Assembly (NCBI GenBank): GCA_045546615.1
Contig: JAZQDD010000013.1
Span: 31,177-95,176 of the forward strand
DNA from: CAG-390 sp045546615
GTDB lineage: Bacteria; Bacillota; Clostridia; Oscillospirales; CAG-272
Direction of reading: 5' to 3'
DNA length: 64,000 nucleotides
In this document: one piece after another, positions 15,881 through 24,907 of the stretch
Layout of the letters: each line of letters starts with the position of its first letter
How positions within the stretch are numbered: position 1 is the first letter of the stretch
Translations under genes and position numbers: made by a program
Notes under the pieces: model-generated
What the model saw: the letters and a program-made list of their open reading frames with translations, nothing else
Databases searched by the model: none
What the model was told of the DNA's origin: nothing

Positions 15881-16954
15881 TTATTGATTTGACGTGTCAA
15901 CACAGTCAATATTAAGTTGCTCGGCGCTCGCAAGAGTTATCTCGGGATATTTCTTGTCCAGATGCTCATAGGCGAGTTTGGTCGCCACTCTGCCGCGAGG
16001 TGTACGGGCAAGAAAACCTATCTGAATAAGATAAGGCTCGTAAACATCCTCAAGCGTTACAGACTCTTCACCGACCGTCGCGGCGAGTGTATCAAGTCCA
16101 ACGGGGCCGCCGCCGTAGAAATCGATTATCGCCTCAAGCATTCGTCTGTCGGTGTTGTCAAGACCAAGTTCATCTATCTCGAGTTTGCCGAGAGCATAGG
16201 CGGCAACCTCGTCATCGATAGTATCTTTCCCCGCGACCTGTGCAAAATCCCGAACACGTTTGAGAAGCCTGTTGGCGATACGCGGCGTACCGCGAGAGCG
16301 CGAGGCGATTTCAAGCGCGCCGTCCTCGTTTATGGGCAGGCCGAGTATCCCTGCGCTTCTTGTGACTATTCTCGCAAGCTCCTCGGGGGTGTAAAGCTCA
16401 AGGCGCGAAATAACGCCGAATCGGTCACGCAAAGGAGTGGATAGCTGTCCTGCGCGGGTGGTCGCACCAATAAGGGTAAATGGCGCAAGATCGATGCGGA
16501 TGCTGCGTGCGGCAGGGCCTTTTCCAATAATTATATCAATAGCGTGATCTTCCATGGCGGGATAGAGAATCTCCTCAACAGATCGCTGCATACGGTGTAT
16601 CTCGTCAATGAACAGCACGTCTCCCGCTTGAAGATTAGTGAGCAGTGCGGCAAGATCACCCTGCTTTTCTATTGCGGGCCCCGACGTCACGCGGAAGTTG
16701 ACGCCCATTTCGGCGGCAATGATCGCGGCAAGCGTAGTCTTTCCAAGACCGGGAGGCCCGTAGAGAAGCACGTGGTCGAGGGTGTCTCCGCGCATCTTTG
16801 CGGCTTCAATATATACCCTCAGATTTTCCTTAACCTTTTCTTGACCGATGTATTCCTCAAGTCTGTGCGGGCGAAGGGAGTTATCCGGTTCATCTGCTAC
16901 GGCATCATAGCTTGCGCTCATTATGCGGTTTTCAAAATCAAAATCATTGTTCAT
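15881..16954 (-). CDS. ruvB: Holliday junction branch-migration helicase RuvB
   Basis: A 357-residue AAA+ motor that drives branch migration of Holliday junctions with RuvA. Walker A GPPGLGKT and Walker B FIDEIHRM are present, as are sensor 1 (GATTRAG) and the C-terminal winged-helix domain. An in-frame TTG at 16966 would add four residues, but its TTGGAG is better read as the ribosome binding site of the ATG at 16954. ruvA ends 14 bases upstream. Confidence 0.97.
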   Translation of the reverse strand: MNNDFDFENRIMSASYDAVADEPDNSLRPHRLEEYIGQEKVKENLRVYIEAAKMRGDTLDHVLLYGPPGLGKTTLAAIIAAEMGVNFRVTSGPAIEKQGDLAALLTNLQAGDVLFIDEIHRMQRSVEEILYPAMEDHAIDIIIGKGPAARSIRIDLAPFTLIGATTRAGQLSTPLRDRFGVISRLELYTPEELARIVTRSAGILGLPINEDGALEIASRSRGTPRIANRLLKRVRDFAQVAGKDTIDDEVAAYALGKLEIDELGLDNTDRRMLEAIIDFYGGGPVGLDTLAATVGEESVTLEDVYEPYLIQIGFLARTPRGRVATKLAYEHLDKKYPEITLASAEQLNIDCVDTSNQ

Positions 16955-16967
16955 TTCAAACTCCAAG

Positions 16968-17576
16968 CTATCTCATAAGCTTTTTTAGTGCCTCGCGGAT
17001 AATATCCTCAAGTTCAGCCGCAGGATCGATGCCTTTGAGCGCATCGAGGGCGGCGGAACGGTTGAAGCCAAGCACCATAAGCGCATCAAGCGCCTCCGTG
17101 GAATGATTGGCAGAGGCGTTGTTGTTAGCGGGGATAAAACTCTCGCCCTCATCCAACGCGCCATCCGCATGTAGCTTGTCCTTTAGTTCAAGTATTATCC
17201 TTGCCGCGGTTTTAGGGCCGATACCGGGGGCTTTGGCAATCAGTTTTTTGTCCTCGGAGCAGACCGCGAGAGCTATTTTTTCGGGTGAGAGAAAAGACAG
17301 AAGCGACAGTGCCGCTTTCGGGCCTATTCCGGACACCGAGATGAGGAGTTTATAGATATTCAGCTCCTCAAGTGAGGCAAATCCAAAAAGCTCAACTCCA
17401 TCCTCGCGAACCGAAAGATAAGTGTAAAGGGTAACGTTTTTTTGTTTTTCGGGTGAACGGGGGAGCGAGGCGTGGGTGTGACCGCTGACGGTCAGCTTGT
17501 ACCCGACGCCCGCCGCATCAATAACGGCAAAATTTTGTTCGATGAGGACAAGCTCACCTCTGATAAAGTAAAACAT
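16968..17576 (-). CDS. ruvA: Holliday junction-binding protein RuvA
   Basis: A 202-residue protein: an N-terminal OB fold (MFYFIRGEL...), two helix-hairpin-helix motifs (VSGIGPKAAL near 80 and APGIGPKTAARI near 115) that bind the junction, a flexible linker rich in Asn/Ala near 145-155, and a C-terminal UBA-like domain that contacts RuvB. Length and order are normal. It lies 27 bases behind the large YfhO-family gene. ruvC is not in this operon but starts the divergent operon at 20955. Confidence 0.97.
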   Translation of the reverse strand: MFYFIRGELVLIEQNFAVIDAAGVGYKLTVSGHTHASLPRSPEKQKNVTLYTYLSVREDGVELFGFASLEELNIYKLLISVSGIGPKAALSLLSFLSPEKIALAVCSEDKKLIAKAPGIGPKTAARIILELKDKLHADGALDEGESFIPANNNASANHSTEALDALMVLGFNRSAALDALKGIDPAAELEDIIREALKKLMR

Positions 17577-17603
17577 TAATTTTTGTCTCCGTTACATTTG
17601 CGT

Positions 17604-20555
17604 TTATTTGTGTTTCTTTTGTTCTTTTTGAGCAGAACTATTTTGCGTCGCACCGCTTTTTGAGTTAGCCTTTTGTTGGATGCGATTCTTTCCGCCATGG
17701 AGTCCTGCGGCGATTTCGTCATTCTTTTCTGCGATCGATGCAAGAAACAGGCGTATCTTTTGGTCAAAAATGATCATGAGAGCGAATATTACAACAGATG
17801 AAATAGAGATCGTCAGTCCAAGTACAAATGGCGTCGGGCGGTATTTCATGACTATCTGATGATATCCCGCATCTTCTACTTCGAAGCATACAAGTGCATC
17901 CAGCGTTTCCTTGGTCTCGACTTCCTCGCCGTCGACAGTGATCTTCCAGCCTTTGTCATACGGGATGGTAGTAAGGATGAGCTGATCGTCCTTCGTTGTT
18001 GTCACAGTTCCGGGCAGATAGTCGCTTGACCAGTCCCCGCGTATATCTACTTGTGTTTTTGAAAGACGAGCCATGGCGTCCTCAAATGCGGGCTTGTCGA
18101 ACATATAGATTATATCAACGTTATTTTTAACGTAGAGAACGTCATTTTCAAGCTTGACGTTGACCTTTACTTCTTCTCCCTCGGAATAAAAACCGATGGA
18201 TATTATTCTGTTGTTCTCATTCGTTCCGTATGATTTTCCGTTAGCGGTGATAGCTATACGGCGGTTATAATCCGAAGGCATATAGAAGAAAGCCTCGCCT
18301 GAACGTTGAGCGGTAAAATGATAGGTAACGCTTGCGTTTTGGCTTGAATCGGACGGTTCATATTTCGTATGCCCCGCAATTGTCGACGGGCCTTTGCAGT
18401 TGCTCTCCTCGGTCTTGGTGACCACTACGGGATCAAATGCGGTTATCTCCTCCTCGCCGAGCATCGCGCCGAGAAGCTCATTAAGTCTGAGCATCGGGGA
18501 TTTGCTCGTGGAAGCAGAACCGGGTGTCATATCGTAATCAAGCACCATATCGTCTACGCCATACGCGATAGAGAGCGCATACGGATTAAGATATGCGGAA
18601 TAATTTGCGCCGCCTTGCGAGATAGTGCGAAAATCCGTGGCTTCGTAATACGAAAGGAGGGATTCATCACTCGTCTTTCCTATGATGTATTTCAGTCCAA
18701 GCAAGGAATCCGAAACGGGGTTTCCGCCCTGATATTGCGTCCAATGCGAAACGGCTGTATATCCCATCCTGTTAAGGAAGTCTATCGTATCTCTGTTAAG
18801 AGTAGACGTAGAGTTCGTAAGTCCTCGGATGCGGAGAGCCATATTATCTCCCGTTTTTCTTGTTGATGTTTTCTCAAATCTGTAAAACGAGGTGTCCTCT
18901 TCAAGAATTTCGTTTGCGAGAGGTCTGAATGCGCCGATATAGTCGTTGTATGAGCTATACGATGAATAAATAACGTCATCACCGAGTTCTACACAGCAAA
19001 CAAGTCCGCTTCCAAACGCTTCAAGGCAAACAAGTATACAAAGCACCAAGGATGCGTTTGCTCGGCGCTTGGATCTTGTGCAAACGCAAAGCGCCGCGCC
19101 AATGGCGATGATGGCAATTATTGAAAGCCACACGTTCTCAAGTTCTTTGAGATATTGTCCCTCGACGATTCCCGAACTTTCACGCTCAACGTATGAGCTG
19201 AACTCAAATTTTTGGGCAACGGCGATAAAGCCGATAAGGGCGGCTCCGATAGCGCCGATAAAGCGCGTTGATGCCCGACGTATCTCGCCAAATCCCTTGT
19301 AAGCCAGCACGAGCAAAAAGAAACAAAGCATAAAGCTGTAGCGATAGTTAAGCCAGTTAGGTTTCTGGAAACCGTGCCAGATCATATCAAGGGTATTAAC
19401 AAAAAAGCTGAGAACAAAAACGGAAATAAGAACAACAGATGCTACTTTTTCGGAAACGCTGAATTTTTTGGAGCAGAAAAACAGCGGAACACAGAAAAGC
19501 GTAAGGACACCGCAATAAACGAACGGCAGTCCTTCGGGACGCACGGTATCATACGATCCGGGGAAGAATTTTGTTAAAAAGTCAAAAATATCAAAGCGGA
19601 AGGTAAGATCAAAGTTTGGATCTGAAAAGGTGCTTTTTCCAAATTGCAGAGCATAGTAAGCGGAAAAAACAATTATTGCAGAAATTCCGACACCCAAAGC
19701 GGCAGAGCCGAACATGCGGAAAAGGGAACGGCGAAAATGAGATTTTTCTTCGTGGGGATTGTTGCGACCGTCTTCGTTGTGTGCGAAGTAATAGTAAAAG
19801 AAGTAAAGGGCAGTGTATATGCACACCATGTATCCAATATAGAAATTGGACAGCAGGGACATTGCCAACGATACGACAAGAAGCTTGTACTTGTAGTTTT
19901 TGATAAGCTGCTCAATACCGAGAGTAAGCAAGGGAAGCCAGATGAGCGCATCTATCCACATCGAGTTGTGCTGTTGCACCACGGCGTAAGCACAAAGCGC
20001 ATAGAGGATCGAAAAAGTTACTATCGGAATCTTTTTTGCCTTGGATGATATTTTGTGAAGATAGTATCCAAACGAAAGTCCGCAAAGTCCTGTTTTAAGC
20101 AAAAAGATGAAAAGGAGTGCTTCAAGTATCCTCTCCTGCGGGAAAAGGCAGACTATATATGACAGGGGGCTTGCGACATAATATGCGTATATGCCGCCAA
20201 ATTCTCCGCCGAGCGAGCGGCAAAATGAATACAGAAAAGATTCTTCCCCAAGCGCGGCGTTACGCAAGGCTTCGTAGAAATAAACGTATTGACCGTTAAG
20301 GTCAAGCACAAGCACAGAACCGTCTCCGAAGGGGTGTATCTTCATAGCGACGTATATGAGATAATTCAGGATAACGGGTATGAGGAAGGCATATATCAAA
20401 TATGAGTATTCGCGCGGGAAAAAGCGCGCCTTGAAGCGCTCCCAACGCGTTTTTGGGATCTTGTTTTTAAAACGATTGTTTGCGCCGGCCTTGGAAAAAG
20501 CCGCCTCGTCGATTTCAAAGGATCGTTCCTTGCTTATAGCGTTTTTTTCTTTCAT
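17604..20555 (-). CDS. YfhO-family large membrane protein (putative glycosyltransferase)
   Basis: A 983-residue polytopic membrane protein. After a charged N-terminus of about 45 residues come some twelve membrane segments up to about residue 500, with the family motif LDLNGQYVYFYEALR near residues 83-97 (acidic first extracytoplasmic loop typical of GT-C-like proteins). A large extracytoplasmic region follows, then one membrane segment near 915-935 and a Lys/Gln-rich tail. YfhO proteins in Bacillus and Listeria are linked to glycosylation of lipoteichoic acid; the acceptor here is unknown. The ATG at 20555 with AAGGA upstream is preferred to the in-frame TTG six bases earlier. It is cotranscribed between DUF951 and ruvA. 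Confidence 0.85.
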   Translation of the reverse strand: MKEKNAISKERSFEIDEAAFSKAGANNRFKNKIPKTRWERFKARFFPREYSYLIYAFLIPVILNYLIYVAMKIHPFGDGSVLVLDLNGQYVYFYEALRNAALGEESFLYSFCRSLGGEFGGIYAYYVASPLSYIVCLFPQERILEALLFIFLLKTGLCGLSFGYYLHKISSKAKKIPIVTFSILYALCAYAVVQQHNSMWIDALIWLPLLTLGIEQLIKNYKYKLLVVSLAMSLLSNFYIGYMVCIYTALYFFYYYFAHNEDGRNNPHEEKSHFRRSLFRMFGSAALGVGISAIIVFSAYYALQFGKSTFSDPNFDLTFRFDIFDFLTKFFPGSYDTVRPEGLPFVYCGVLTLFCVPLFFCSKKFSVSEKVASVVLISVFVLSFFVNTLDMIWHGFQKPNWLNYRYSFMLCFFLLVLAYKGFGEIRRASTRFIGAIGAALIGFIAVAQKFEFSSYVERESSGIVEGQYLKELENVWLSIIAIIAIGAALCVCTRSKRRANASLVLCILVCLEAFGSGLVCCVELGDDVIYSSYSSYNDYIGAFRPLANEILEEDTSFYRFEKTSTRKTGDNMALRIRGLTNSTSTLNRDTIDFLNRMGYTAVSHWTQYQGGNPVSDSLLGLKYIIGKTSDESLLSYYEATDFRTISQGGANYSAYLNPYALSIAYGVDDMVLDYDMTPGSASTSKSPMLRLNELLGAMLGEEEITAFDPVVVTKTEESNCKGPSTIAGHTKYEPSDSSQNASVTYHFTAQRSGEAFFYMPSDYNRRIAITANGKSYGTNENNRIISIGFYSEGEEVKVNVKLENDVLYVKNNVDIIYMFDKPAFEDAMARLSKTQVDIRGDWSSDYLPGTVTTTKDDQLILTTIPYDKGWKITVDGEEVETKETLDALVCFEVEDAGYHQIVMKYRPTPFVLGLTISISSVVIFALMIIFDQKIRLFLASIAEKNDEIAAGLHGGKNRIQQKANSKSGATQNSSAQKEQKKHK

Positions 20556-20574
20556 GATCAATATCCTTAATTTT

Positions 20575-20778
20575 TTAAATGTTATTTTCTTCGTTGGAAA
20601 TGACTTTTTTTATTAACCCGTCGAGTTTCTCTCGGCCGAGTGTCATATCGCGCCCGCAACCCGAGCAGATCACGCGGACCTCGCTTCCCGTGCGAAGCAC
20701 CTTGAAGCGATTTTCGCCGCAGGGGTGATTTTTTTTAAAAACCAACGTGTCTCCGACATTAAATTTTACGATTTTCAT
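20575..20778 (-). CDS. DUF951 small protein (YyzM-like)
   Basis: A 67-residue protein with the DUF951 pattern: HPCGE near residues 18-22, FKVLRTGSEVRVICSGCGR near 25-43, and a conserved basic tail. The spaced cysteines (CG and CSGCG) suggest a small metal- or nucleic-acid-binding fold. The function is not known. In Bacillus the homologue lies near chromosome-partition and ychF genes. Here it is first in the minus-strand operon, 34 bases downstream of a clear promoter. Confidence 0.88.
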   Translation of the reverse strand: MKIVKFNVGDTLVFKKNHPCGENRFKVLRTGSEVRVICSGCGRDMTLGREKLDGLIKKVISNEENNI

Positions 20779-20812
20779 AAATAGATTTTCCTTGGAAACA
20801 TAAATTTAATAT

Positions 20813-20841
20813 ATTATACCATAAATAATCTTAAGAGTAAA
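20813..20841 (-). promoter_or_regulatory. Sigma-A promoter of the DUF951-yfhO-ruvAB operon
   Basis: On the minus strand, TTTACT (20841-20836) and TATAAT (20818-20813) are 17 bases apart. It faces away from the ruvC promoter about 50 bases to the right, so the two operons share a short divergent control region. Confidence 0.8.
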
Positions 20842-20890
20842 CAAAAAAATTGTAAAAAATAAAAATATTAGAAAATATATAGGAAAATAT

Positions 20891-20919
20891 TTGACTTTAT
20901 AGTTGTTTAGTGTTATAAT
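20891..20919 (+). promoter_or_regulatory. Sigma-A promoter of the ruvC operon
   Basis: TTGACT at 20891-20896 and TATAAT at 20914-20919 with a 17-base spacer, preceded by an A/T-rich tract that could act as an UP element. The ruvC ATG is 35 bases after the -10 box. Confidence 0.85.
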
Positions 20920-20954
20920 ATAAATTGGTTTATTATTTTTGAAAGAGGCTATTT

Positions 20955-21458
20955 ATGAGGATTTTGGGAATAGACCCCGGACTTGCAACGATTGGTTGGG
21001 GTGTGATAGATACCACGGGTACAAGGCATAAGGCTGTCGCGTACGGAGCTATCATAACTCCTGCGGGTATTCCGACCGAAAAAAGACTTGCTCAAATTTT
21101 TTCAGAGCTTGAAGCGATAATTAAAAAATATCAGCCCGAGGTCATGTCGGTGGAAGAGCTTTTCTTCAACACCAACATTACAACGGGCATCCGCGTGGCT
21201 GAGGCGAGAGGCGTTATACTCCTTTGCGCTGAAAAATGCGGACTGGAATTTGCTGAGTACACACCCTTGCAAGTAAAGCAGGCTGTTGTCGGCTACGGCA
21301 GAGCAGAAAAAAAGCAGGTCATTACAATGGTCACTATGCTTTTGTCGCTTCCCAAGCCCCCAACACCCGACGACACGGCGGATGCGCTTGCCATCGCCGT
21401 ATGTCACGCTCACACGGGCGGCTCTCGGATAGCAAAATATTATAACGGACGGATTTAA
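20955..21458 (+). CDS. ruvC: Holliday junction endonuclease RuvC
   Basis: A 167-residue resolvase that nicks Holliday junctions after RuvAB migration. The RNase-H-like active site acids are visible: Asp7 in GIDPG, the Glu in the SVEELFFNTN segment near residue 66, and the C-terminal Asp pair in PDDTADALAIA near 140. Length matches the family. It starts an operon divergent from ruvAB and is followed two bases later by a methyltransferase gene. Confidence 0.97.
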   Translation: MRILGIDPGLATIGWGVIDTTGTRHKAVAYGAIITPAGIPTEKRLAQIFSELEAIIKKYQPEVMSVEELFFNTNITTGIRVAEARGVILLCAEKCGLEFAEYTPLQVKQAVVGYGRAEKKQVITMVTMLLSLPKPPTPDDTADALAIAVCHAHTGGSRIAKYYNGRI

Positions 21459-21460
21459 AA

Positions 21461-22339
21461 ATGTGGATTGCAGATAAATGGAATGACTATGAGCTTATAG
21501 ATACAGCAGATGGCGAAAAACTTGAAAGATGGGGCAAATACGTTCTTATTCGCCCCGATCCGCAGGTGATTTGGCATACCGATAAAAAGCACAAGGGGTG
21601 GAGAAGCGCGGATGCTGTTTACAGCAGATCCTCGTCCGGCGGCGGCTCATGGCGCGTAAACAAGCTCCCCAAAGAATGGAATATCTCCTACCGTGATTTG
21701 AGATTTGTTATTCGTCCTATGGGATTTAAACACACAGGTCTTTTTCCGGAGCAGGCGGCGAATTGGGATTGGTTTTCCAAACTCATCAAGGAAAGTGCCG
21801 GACCTATAAAGGTGCTTAACCTTTTTGCATATACGGGCGGAGCAACGATTGCCGCGGCTGCCGCAGGCGCGTCTGTGTGCCATGTTGATGCATCAAAGGG
21901 AATGGTGGCGCAGGCAAAGGAAAATGCCGCGCTGTCGGGACTTGCCGATGCCCCCATAAGATATATCGTCGATGACTGTAAAAAATTTGTCGAGCGCGAA
22001 TTGCGCCGCGGAAATAAATATGATGCGGTGATCATGGATCCGCCCTCTTACGGAAGAGGTCCGTCGGGAGAGGTCTGGAAAATCGAGGACTCCATTGATT
22101 CTCTCGTAACGCTCACCGCGGGACTTTTGTCGGACAAGCCTTTGTTTTTCCTTATAAACTCATACACAACGGGGCTTTCCCCTCTCACGATGAAGTACAT
22201 TATTGACGCCCGCATCACCTCGGTGCGCGGCGGAAGCTGTCTTGCGGGTGAGCTTGCGCTTCCCGTGAGCGCATCGGGAGGACTTTTGCCCTGCGGATCG
22301 TCGGCTCGCTGGTGCGCCGTGGGAGGTGAACCGCAATGA
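21461..22339 (+). CDS. Class I SAM-dependent methyltransferase, RlmI/RlmK-like
   Basis: A 292-residue protein resembling the methyltransferase half of RlmI/RlmKL 23S rRNA enzymes. The SAM site is NLFAYTGGATIAAAAAG near residues 121-137, with an acidic VDAS end of the second strand, and the catalytic-type motif DPPSYGRGP is near 194-202. It lacks an N-terminal PUA domain, which RlmI has. The nucleoside modified cannot be told; an rRNA base is the likely substrate. It overlaps the ecfA1 start by four bases. Confidence 0.85.
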   Translation: MWIADKWNDYELIDTADGEKLERWGKYVLIRPDPQVIWHTDKKHKGWRSADAVYSRSSSGGGSWRVNKLPKEWNISYRDLRFVIRPMGFKHTGLFPEQAANWDWFSKLIKESAGPIKVLNLFAYTGGATIAAAAAGASVCHVDASKGMVAQAKENAALSGLADAPIRYIVDDCKKFVERELRRGNKYDAVIMDPPSYGRGPSGEVWKIEDSIDSLVTLTAGLLSDKPLFFLINSYTTGLSPLTMKYIIDARITSVRGGSCLAGELALPVSASGGLLPCGSSARWCAVGGEPQ

Positions 22340-23223
22340 GTCATCTAATAGAAACCAAGGATCTTTGCTTTTCCTATGATGACGAGGAAAACGTGGATTC
22401 GGGAAGCAGACTTGAGGGTAAATATGCTCTTTGCGGGGTAAATATCGCCATCGACAAGGGTGAGTTCGTAGCCATCGTCGGACGAAACGGCTCGGGAAAA
22501 TCCACCTTTGCAAAGTTATTGAATCTTGTGCTTGAGGCGACATCGGGTGAGGTATATATCGACGGCAAACTTGTGTCTGCGGATATGAGCGACGAGGAGT
22601 TGCTTGACCTGCGCCGCAGGGTTGGAATGGTGTTTCAGAACCCCGATAACCAGCTTGTCGCGACCATTGTGGAGGAGGACGTTGCCTTCGGCCCCGAAAA
22701 TCTCGGAATTCCTTCAAAAGAAATCAGGGAGCGAGTGGATGCCGCGCTTGAGCTTGTAGGAATGACCGAATACGCGCGGCATGAGCCGCACAGACTATCG
22801 GGCGGTCAAAAACAGCGAGTAGCCATAGCCGGCATTATCGCAATGATGCCCGAATGTATGATTTTTGACGAGTCTACCGCAATGCTTGATCCTTCCGGAC
22901 GCGCAGAGGTAGTGAATGTCATGGAAAAGCTCGTCAGAGAAAAAGGGATCACCGTTATAAATATCACTCACCTCATGAATGAAGCGGCTCGCGCAGATCG
23001 CGTTATCGTTATAAACGAGGGCAAGGTTATCGGTGAGGGAACGCCCGCGGAGATCTTTACAAACACCGCCCTTGTGCGCGAGGCGGGGCTTGAGCTTCCG
23101 CAATGCGCCGCGCTCCTCGGAGAGCTTCGCGCAAGGGGGCTTCGAATTGACGGCGCGGGAATAACCCCAGACGAATGCGCCGATATAATCATGAAAAAAC
23201 TTAAAAACAGAGAAGAAGAATGA
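22336..23223 (+). CDS. ecfA1: ECF transporter ATPase A1
   Basis: A 295-residue ABC ATPase of the energy-coupling factor type, which powers uptake of vitamins and metals by exchangeable S components. Walker A GRNGSGKST, Q-loop VFQNPDNQLV, signature LSGGQKQR and Walker B MIFDES are present. The second residue after Walker B Asp is Glu-Ser, not the usual Glu-Pro/Ala, as in many EcfA proteins. About ten extra residues (DEENVDSGSR) interrupt the first strands. ATGA overlaps link it to both neighbours. Confidence 0.95.
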   Translation: MSHLIETKDLCFSYDDEENVDSGSRLEGKYALCGVNIAIDKGEFVAIVGRNGSGKSTFAKLLNLVLEATSGEVYIDGKLVSADMSDEELLDLRRRVGMVFQNPDNQLVATIVEEDVAFGPENLGIPSKEIRERVDAALELVGMTEYARHEPHRLSGGQKQRVAIAGIIAMMPECMIFDESTAMLDPSGRAEVVNVMEKLVREKGITVINITHLMNEAARADRVIVINEGKVIGEGTPAEIFTNTALVREAGLELPQCAALLGELRARGLRIDGAGITPDECADIIMKKLKNREEE

Positions 23224-24086
23224 ACAAAAAAATCGAGCTCAGGGACGTTTCCTACGTTTACGGAGAAAGAACTCCGTTTGAGATAACGGCTCTGAAAAAT
23301 GTTAATCTGAATATAGAAGCAGGCTCGGTTACGGGAATAATCGGACATACCGGTTCCGGCAAATCTACGCTTGTGCGTCTTTTCAACGGTCTTGAAAGAC
23401 CTGCCTCGGGCAGTGTTTTGCTCGATGGTGAGGACATTTGGGCAAATCCGAAGGAGATCGGAAAGATACGTTTTCGGGTTGGGCTTGTAATGCAATATCC
23501 CGAGTATCAGCTTTTCGAGGAGACCGTCGCCGCTGATATCGCATACGGACCGAAAAATATGGGACTTGATGACGATGCTGTCAAGGCAAGAGTTAAAAAG
23601 TATGCCTCGCTTGTAGGACTTTCCGAGGATGACCTTCAAAAATCGCCCTTTGAACTTTCGGGCGGACAAAAGCGCCGCGCCGCTATAGCGGGAATAATGG
23701 CAATGAAGCCCGAGGTGCTTGTTCTTGACGAGCCTGCGGCAGGACTTGATCCCGTGGGTAGAAACCTCATTTTTGACGCCATCGAGGAATATCGCACCGT
23801 AGAGGGAGCTACTGTTATCGTCGTATCGCACAGCATGGAGGATATGGCTGTGCGTTGCCATCGCGTGATAGTAATGTCAGACGGTGAGGTCGTTGCCGAG
23901 GGGACTCGTGACGAGGTCTTTTCAGACGCGGATAAGCTTGTCTCCGTCGGTCTTGACGTTCCCGAGATAACAAGGCTTGCAATGCTTTTGTCCGCGCGCG
24001 GATTTGACTTCGGTAAAACCGTATATACTGTTTCCGATGCCGCAGACGTTCTCTGCCGCGCTCTTTCGGGAGGTGACGGAAAATGA
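23220..24086 (+). CDS. ecfA2: ECF transporter ATPase A2
   Basis: A 288-residue partner ATPase. Walker A GHTGSGKST, Q-loop VMQYPEYQLFEETV, signature LSGGQKRR and Walker B LVLDEP are typical for EcfA2 (the QYPEYQLF Q-loop distinguishes it from A1). It forms a heterodimer with the previous product beneath EcfT. No S-component gene is present nearby, so this is the shared (group II) energising module serving S components encoded elsewhere. Confidence 0.96.
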   Translation: MNKKIELRDVSYVYGERTPFEITALKNVNLNIEAGSVTGIIGHTGSGKSTLVRLFNGLERPASGSVLLDGEDIWANPKEIGKIRFRVGLVMQYPEYQLFEETVAADIAYGPKNMGLDDDAVKARVKKYASLVGLSEDDLQKSPFELSGGQKRRAAIAGIMAMKPEVLVLDEPAAGLDPVGRNLIFDAIEEYRTVEGATVIVVSHSMEDMAVRCHRVIVMSDGEVVAEGTRDEVFSDADKLVSVGLDVPEITRLAMLLSARGFDFGKTVYTVSDAADVLCRALSGGDGK

Positions 24087-24907
24087 AAAATATATCACTC
24101 GGTCAGTATTATCCTACAGGCTCCGTTATACACAGGCTTGACGGCAGGATAAAGCTGATACTTGCCATTATACACATAGTTTCCTCATTTCTTTGCAGGA
24201 GTCTTGCTTCATTTGTATTTCTTTTTGCGGGAACTCTTGTTCTTGTTTTGATAACAAAGATACCGCTTGGTGTTATAATGCGCTCGGTCAAGGCTATCAT
24301 ATATATCCTCATGATCACCTTTATGCTTAACGCGTTTTTCACCGTTGGCAGTGGCGAGCCGCTGTTTTCGGTATGGATATTCACGCTTTATACCGAGGGC
24401 ATCTGGAATGCGGCATTTATGGCGTTGCGCATACTCTCGCTCATACTCGGAACAAGTCTTTTTATATCTTATACAACAACGCCTATTCAGCTTACGGATT
24501 CGATAGAATCGCTCCTTTCTCCGCTGAAAAAAATAAAGGTTCCCGTCCACGATTTTGCAATGATGATGTCGATTGCGCTCAGATTTATTCCTACGCTTTC
24601 TGACGAGACCGAGAGGATAATGACCGCACAAAAGGCGAGGGGAGCTGATTTTACGACCGGCTCGCTCGTCAAGCGCGCAAAGGCGCTCATTCCTGTTCTT
24701 GTTCCGCTGTTCGTTTCGGCATTCAGACGTGCCGATGAGCTTGCAACGGCAATGGAATGCCGCTGTTACCACGGAGGAGAGGGAAGAACCAAAATGACTG
24801 TCCCCCATCTCCACGCAGCAGACTTTGCGGCTCTCGGTCTTATGATAGCTTTCAGCGCAGGGCTGGTGTTGTTGAATAACGTTGATTTCATTTATAAAAT
24901 GGCATGA
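24083..24907 (+). CDS. ecfT: ECF transporter transmembrane protein EcfT
   Basis: A 274-residue membrane protein with about five to six helices. The two coupling motifs that contact the ATPases appear as QKARGADF near residue 185 and AMECRCYHGG near residue 225. The C-terminal helix ends immediately at the truA overlap. It completes the group II ECF module with the two preceding genes. Confidence 0.95.
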   Translation: MKNISLGQYYPTGSVIHRLDGRIKLILAIIHIVSSFLCRSLASFVFLFAGTLVLVLITKIPLGVIMRSVKAIIYILMITFMLNAFFTVGSGEPLFSVWIFTLYTEGIWNAAFMALRILSLILGTSLFISYTTTPIQLTDSIESLLSPLKKIKVPVHDFAMMMSIALRFIPTLSDETERIMTAQKARGADFTTGSLVKRAKALIPVLVPLFVSAFRRADELATAMECRCYHGGEGRTKMTVPHLHAADFAALGLMIAFSAGLVLLNNVDFIYKMA

